From Pseudomonas sp. GL-B-19 (GTDB lineage Bacteria > Pseudomonadota > Gammaproteobacteria > Pseudomonadales > Pseudomonadaceae), in contig NZ_JAHBDK010000086.1 in the NCBI RefSeq assembly GCF_019956415.1, forward strand, positions 124,001 to 188,000: a DNA stretch of 64,000 nt, in the 5' to 3' direction. Below, in pieces: positions 60,957 through 64,000 of this stretch. A program made the translations under genes and the position numbers. The notes below the pieces were generated by a model. It was not told where the DNA came from, searched no databases, and was given only the letters and a program-made list of their open reading frames with translations. How positions within the stretch are numbered: the stretch's first letter is position 1; each line of letters begins with the position of its first letter.

Positions 60957-62327
60957 TTATTTACCGATACAGAAGCTGGAAAAGATGCGTCCCAACAGGT
61001 CATCCGAGCTGAATGCACCGGTGATTTCACCTAGCGAGTGCTGAGCCTGACGCAAATCCTCGGCCAATAACTCACCGGCACCTGCCAGGGTCAATTGCGC
61101 GCGGCCATGCTCAAGGGATGCGCTGGCATGACGCAGCGCCTCAAGGTGGCGCCTGCGTGCGCTGAAGCTGCTTTCTGACGTTTGCTCGTAACCCATGCAG
61201 GCCTTGAGGTGGTCGCGCAGTAACTCGAGGCCTTCGCCAGCAGACTTGGCACTCAGGCTGATGGTGACGTGGCCATCCTCACTGACTTCCAGGGCAATGG
61301 CTTCGCCCGTCAGATCAGCCTTGTTACGAATCAGCGTAACTTTCGCCGGATCGGGGCGGATTTCGAGGAATTCCGGCCACAATGCGAAGGGGTCCAACGC
61401 TTCAGGAGCCGTAGCGTCGACAACCAGCAACACGCGATCTGCTTCGCCGATGGCTTTCAACGCCCGTTCTACACCGATTTTTTCCACGTGATCGTCGGTA
61501 TCTCGCAGACCAGCGGTATCAACCACGTGCAGCGGCATGCCATCAATGTGGATATGTTCGCGAAGAATGTCCCGGGTTGTACCGGCAATTTCGGTCACGA
61601 TCGCGGCTTCTCGACCAGCCAAGGCATTCAACAGGCTGGATTTACCGGCATTCGGCCGGCCGGCAATCACCACTGTCATACCGTCACGCAGCAAGGCGCC
61701 TTGCCCGGCTTCGCGAAGCACTGTGGACAGTTCATCGCGCACTTTGTCGAGCATGGCCAATACATGACCATCGGCAAGGAAGTCGATTTCTTCCTCTGGA
61801 AAGTCGATGGCCGCCTCGACGTAGATGCGCAGGCCTATCAGTTGCTCGGTGAGGTTATGCACACGCTGGGAAAAGGCGCCTTGCAAAGAACGCAGTGCAT
61901 TTCGCGCAGCTTGTGCAGAACTTGCTTCGATCAAGTCGGCGATGGCTTCAGCCTGAGCCAGGTCGAGTTTATCGTTGAGGAAGGCACGCTCACTGAATTC
62001 GCCAGGACGGGCAAGACGGCAGCCCAGTTCCAGGCAACGTTTGAGCAACATATCCAGAACGATCGGCCCGCCATGACCTTGCAGCTCAAGCACGTCTTCG
62101 CCGGTGAAGGAGTTCGGTCCTGGGAAATACAACGCGATGCCTTCGTCCAGCACCTCATCGTTTTCACTGAGGAACGGGCCGTAATGGGCAAACCGGGGTT
62201 TCAGGTCCCGACCGCTGATGGCCTTGGCCGCAAGGCTCGCCAACGGCCCGGAAATTCGAACGATGCCCACGCCGCCGCGACCTTGAGCGGTTGCAACGGC
62301 TGCGATGGTTTCACGAGGAGCGCTCAT
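60957..62327 (-). CDS. mnmE: tRNA modification GTPase MnmE
   Basis: GTPase that, with MnmG, modifies U34 of tRNAs. 456 residues: N-terminal formyl-THF-binding domain (ETIAAVATAQGRGGVGIVRISG), central G domain with P-loop GRPNAGKSSLLNALAG near 224-239, TTRDI and DTAG switch motifs and NKADL, and the diagnostic C-terminal CIGK. ATG at 62327 (MSAPRETIA) matches the usual Pseudomonas start; an earlier ATG would add six residues. 80 nt after yidC, with a terminator between, so likely its own promoter. Confidence 0.96.
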   Translation of the reverse strand: MSAPRETIAAVATAQGRGGVGIVRISGPLASLAAKAISGRDLKPRFAHYGPFLSENDEVLDEGIALYFPGPNSFTGEDVLELQGHGGPIVLDMLLKRCLELGCRLARPGEFSERAFLNDKLDLAQAEAIADLIEASSAQAARNALRSLQGAFSQRVHNLTEQLIGLRIYVEAAIDFPEEEIDFLADGHVLAMLDKVRDELSTVLREAGQGALLRDGMTVVIAGRPNAGKSSLLNALAGREAAIVTEIAGTTRDILREHIHIDGMPLHVVDTAGLRDTDDHVEKIGVERALKAIGEADRVLLVVDATAPEALDPFALWPEFLEIRPDPAKVTLIRNKADLTGEAIALEVSEDGHVTISLSAKSAGEGLELLRDHLKACMGYEQTSESSFSARRRHLEALRHASASLEHGRAQLTLAGAGELLAEDLRQAQHSLGEITGAFSSDDLLGRIFSSFCIGK

Positions 62328-62358
62328 AAACCGGAATCCAGACAAAAGTGACAGATAG

Positions 62359-62385
62359 CAAAACGCCCCACTAGGGGGCGTTTTG
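62359..62385 (-). terminator. Terminator downstream of yidC
   Basis: CAAAACGCCCC and GGGGCGTTTTG arms around a 5-nt loop, an 11-bp stem with a run of T on the minus strand. It lies 22 nt after the yidC stop and before mnmE. Confidence 0.9.
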
Positions 62386-62406
62386 AGTGGTTATCTACAG
62401 TGTAAA

Positions 62407-64000
62407 TCAGGCAGCTGCTTTGGCAGCCGCTTCGATTTTACGTGTGATGTACCACTGTTGGGCGATGGACAGGCAGTTGTTCACTACCCAGTACAGCACC
62501 AGACCAGCCGGGAACCACAGGAAGAAGAAGGTGAAGATGATTGGCATCAGCTTCATCACCTTGGCCTGCATCGGGTCCGGAGGTGTCGGGTTCAACTGCT
62601 GCTGGATAAACATGGTTGCACCCATGATGATCGGCAGAATGAAGAACGGATCCTTGATCGACAGGTCGGTGATCCACAGCATGAACGGCGCTTGGCGCAT
62701 TTCAACGCTTTCCAGCAGAACCCAGTACAGCGAAAGGAATACCGGCATCTGCACGAGGATTGGCAAGCAACCACCCAGCGGATTGATCTTCTCTTTCTTG
62801 TACAGCTCCATCATGGCTTGCGACATTTTCTGCCGGTCATCGCCATGTTGCTCTTTCAGCGCGGCCAGTTTCGGTGCCACTGCACGCATGCGCGCCATGG
62901 ATTTGTAGCTGGCGGCGGACAGAGGGAAGAAAATCCCTTTGATCAGCATGGTCAGGAAGATGATCGACCAGCCCCAGTTACCGACCAGCGCGTGGATGTG
63001 TTGCAACAGCCAGAAGATTGGCTGGGCAATGAACCACAGAATGCCGTAGTCGACGGTCAATTCCAGACCTGGGGACAACTCTTTCAGTACTGCCTGGCTT
63101 TTCGGGCCGGCGTACAGAACAGCGCTGACTTCAGCTTTCGCACCTGGCGCAACAGTGATTGCCGGGGCGGTGTAGCCAATGATGTAGTTGCCTTTGCTGT
63201 CTTTACGGGTCTGGACGACATTGTTTTCGCCCTTCGCCGGAATCCACGCAGTCACGAAGTAGTGTTGCAACCAGGCAACCCAACCACCGTTTACGGTTTC
63301 TTTCAGCTGAGCCTTGTCCATGTCCTTCATCGACACTTTCTTGTACGGCTCGTTACTTGTCCACAGGGCTGCGCCCAGATAAGTCGCGGTGCCGGTGGCA
63401 GTGCTGGAAGAAGGATCGGAGCTGGCATCACGCTTCAGTTGGGCGAACATCGCACCCGACCAAGGCTTGGCGCTTTCGTTGTCGATCAAGTAAGAAACTT
63501 CTACATCGTACTGGCCACGTTTCAGAGTGAAACGCTTGATGTAGTTGACGCCGTCCTTGCTGAACTTCAGGTCTACGACCAATTGGTCCTGACCGTCAGC
63601 CAGTTGATAAACCTTCTTCTCCGAGGACCAAACCGGACGACCGGCAGGACTTGCATCCGGACCATCAGTGCCAATCAAACCGCTTTGAGCCAGATAAGTC
63701 CGCTCGTTGCCGTTATCGAACAACTGGAACGGGATATCCGGATGGTCCTGGCGACGTGGATACAGCGGCAGCGTCAGCTGGGCAACATCACCACCCTGTG
63801 GATCGACGGCCAGGTTGAGCACATCCGTTTTGATCTGGATGAGGTCTTTGCTTGCAGCTACTGGTGTTTCAGCAGGTGCAGTGGCACTGGTATCGCTTGC
63901 GGCGCGTGGAATGTCGTCACTGACAGAAGCATTATTGCCAGTAGCCGTATCCGGTAAGCCCGGTGCGGTAGTACTGGAAGCAACATTCTGAGTCGGCAGG
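62407..64000 (-). CDS. yidC: Membrane protein insertase YidC, 5' end missing
   Basis: Inserts proteins into the inner membrane, alone or with Sec; substrates include the F0 a and c subunits encoded nearby. The frame is open to the last base of the window, so the start and N-terminal membrane anchor lie beyond it; about 530 residues are present of about 560. Visible: a low-complexity Ser/Thr/Ala/Pro linker (first ~60 residues), the large periplasmic domain, and the five-helix insertase core with WGWSIIFLTMLIKGIFFPL, the cytoplasmic loop LKEQHGDDRQKMSQAMMELYKKEKINPLGGCLPILVQMPVF, and the ending FFLWFPAGLVLYWVVNN. Confidence 0.96.
   Translation of the reverse strand, partial: LPTQNVASSTTAPGLPDTATGNNASVSDDIPRAASDTSATAPAETPVAASKDLIQIKTDVLNLAVDPQGGDVAQLTLPLYPRRQDHPDIPFQLFDNGNERTYLAQSGLIGTDGPDASPAGRPVWSSEKKVYQLADGQDQLVVDLKFSKDGVNYIKRFTLKRGQYDVEVSYLIDNESAKPWSGAMFAQLKRDASSDPSSSTATGTATYLGAALWTSNEPYKKVSMKDMDKAQLKETVNGGWVAWLQHYFVTAWIPAKGENNVVQTRKDSKGNYIIGYTAPAITVAPGAKAEVSAVLYAGPKSQAVLKELSPGLELTVDYGILWFIAQPIFWLLQHIHALVGNWGWSIIFLTMLIKGIFFPLSAASYKSMARMRAVAPKLAALKEQHGDDRQKMSQAMMELYKKEKINPLGGCLPILVQMPVFLSLYWVLLESVEMRQAPFMLWITDLSIKDPFFILPIIMGATMFIQQQLNPTPPDPMQAKVMKLMPIIFTFFFLWFPAGLVLYWVVNNCLSIAQQWYITRKIEAAAKAAA

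Noticed and set aside
61481..61490. TTTCCACGTG in mnmE as a parS site
   Set aside because: Only a half-site; the right arm (ATCGTC) does not match the parS palindrome.
62383..63957. 524-codon plus-strand ORF opposite yidC
   Set aside because: Shadow of yidC; contains no motif and crosses the yidC terminator.
1..64000. CRISPR arrays, tRNA/rRNA genes, transposase or integrase genes
   Set aside because: None seen on either strand; the only regularly spaced repeats are the four 20-bp units at 44531-44596, too close for CRISPR spacers.

Overview
The window is a stretch of Pseudomonas chromosome, most likely from the P. fluorescens group, lying on one flank of the replication origin. The basis is gene order: glmU-glmR-glmS, the complete atp operon, parAB, rsmG-mnmG, mnmE and yidC, the usual run of genes leading to oriC/dnaA in pseudomonads, together with Pseudomonas-type REP palindromes, parS-type sites and a D-rhamnan (common polysaccharide antigen) cluster. 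I found no rRNA, tRNA, CRISPR array or transposase gene. Two genes are cut by the window edges: folE2 on the left and yidC on the right.

Region 1 (1-12.3 kb) is rich in envelope and metal functions. It holds the end of folE2 (zinc-independent GTP cyclohydrolase), a secreted DUF3617 protein, cardiolipin synthase, cyclopropane fatty acid synthase, a three-gene bufferin operon (bufA-like precursor, DUF692 maturase, DUF2063 partner), and a tightly coupled four-gene operon. That operon encodes three SPFH/HflKC-like proteins, one with a polytopic N-terminus and one with a His-rich N-terminus, plus a P1B-type metal ATPase. A perfect 8-5-8 dyad matching the Zur-box layout lies just upstream of it.

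Region 2 (12.4-18.7 kb) has lpd, a divergent Lrp-type regulator/LysE exporter pair, and an operon of two uncharacterised envelope proteins (a DUF3142 lipoprotein and a 706-residue repeat-like protein). REP palindromes separate these units.

Region 3 (18.7-33.8 kb) is a surface-polysaccharide locus. The plus-strand operon rmd-gmd-wbpW-wzm-wzt-wbpX-wbpY-wbpZ makes GDP-D-rhamnose, polymerises D-rhamnan and exports it by an ABC transporter. A divergent five-gene operon (two glycosyltransferases, two methyltransferases, one acyltransferase) has the gene order of P. aeruginosa PA5455-PA5459 and probably completes or caps the same polymer.

Region 4 (33.9-44.6 kb) is accessory: a PNPOx-like/ferredoxin-reductase/[2Fe-2S] fusion, a GST, a LysR regulator, and a five-gene cytochrome c oxidase operon whose subunit II carries two tandem cytochrome c domains. 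It is flanked by two small proteins of unknown role. Between this region and glmS are four 20-bp-spaced repeats ending in ACA 25 nt beyond the glmS stop codon, which looks like the right end of a Tn7-like element.

Region 5 (44.6-64 kb) is core: glmS, glmR, glmU, atpC-D-G-A-H-F-E-B-I, parB-parA, rsmG, mnmG, a DnaA-box-rich, AT-rich gap, mnmE and yidC, all on the minus strand. Two parS-type palindromes (in folE2 and at the start of an SPFH gene) lie more than 45 kb from parAB.
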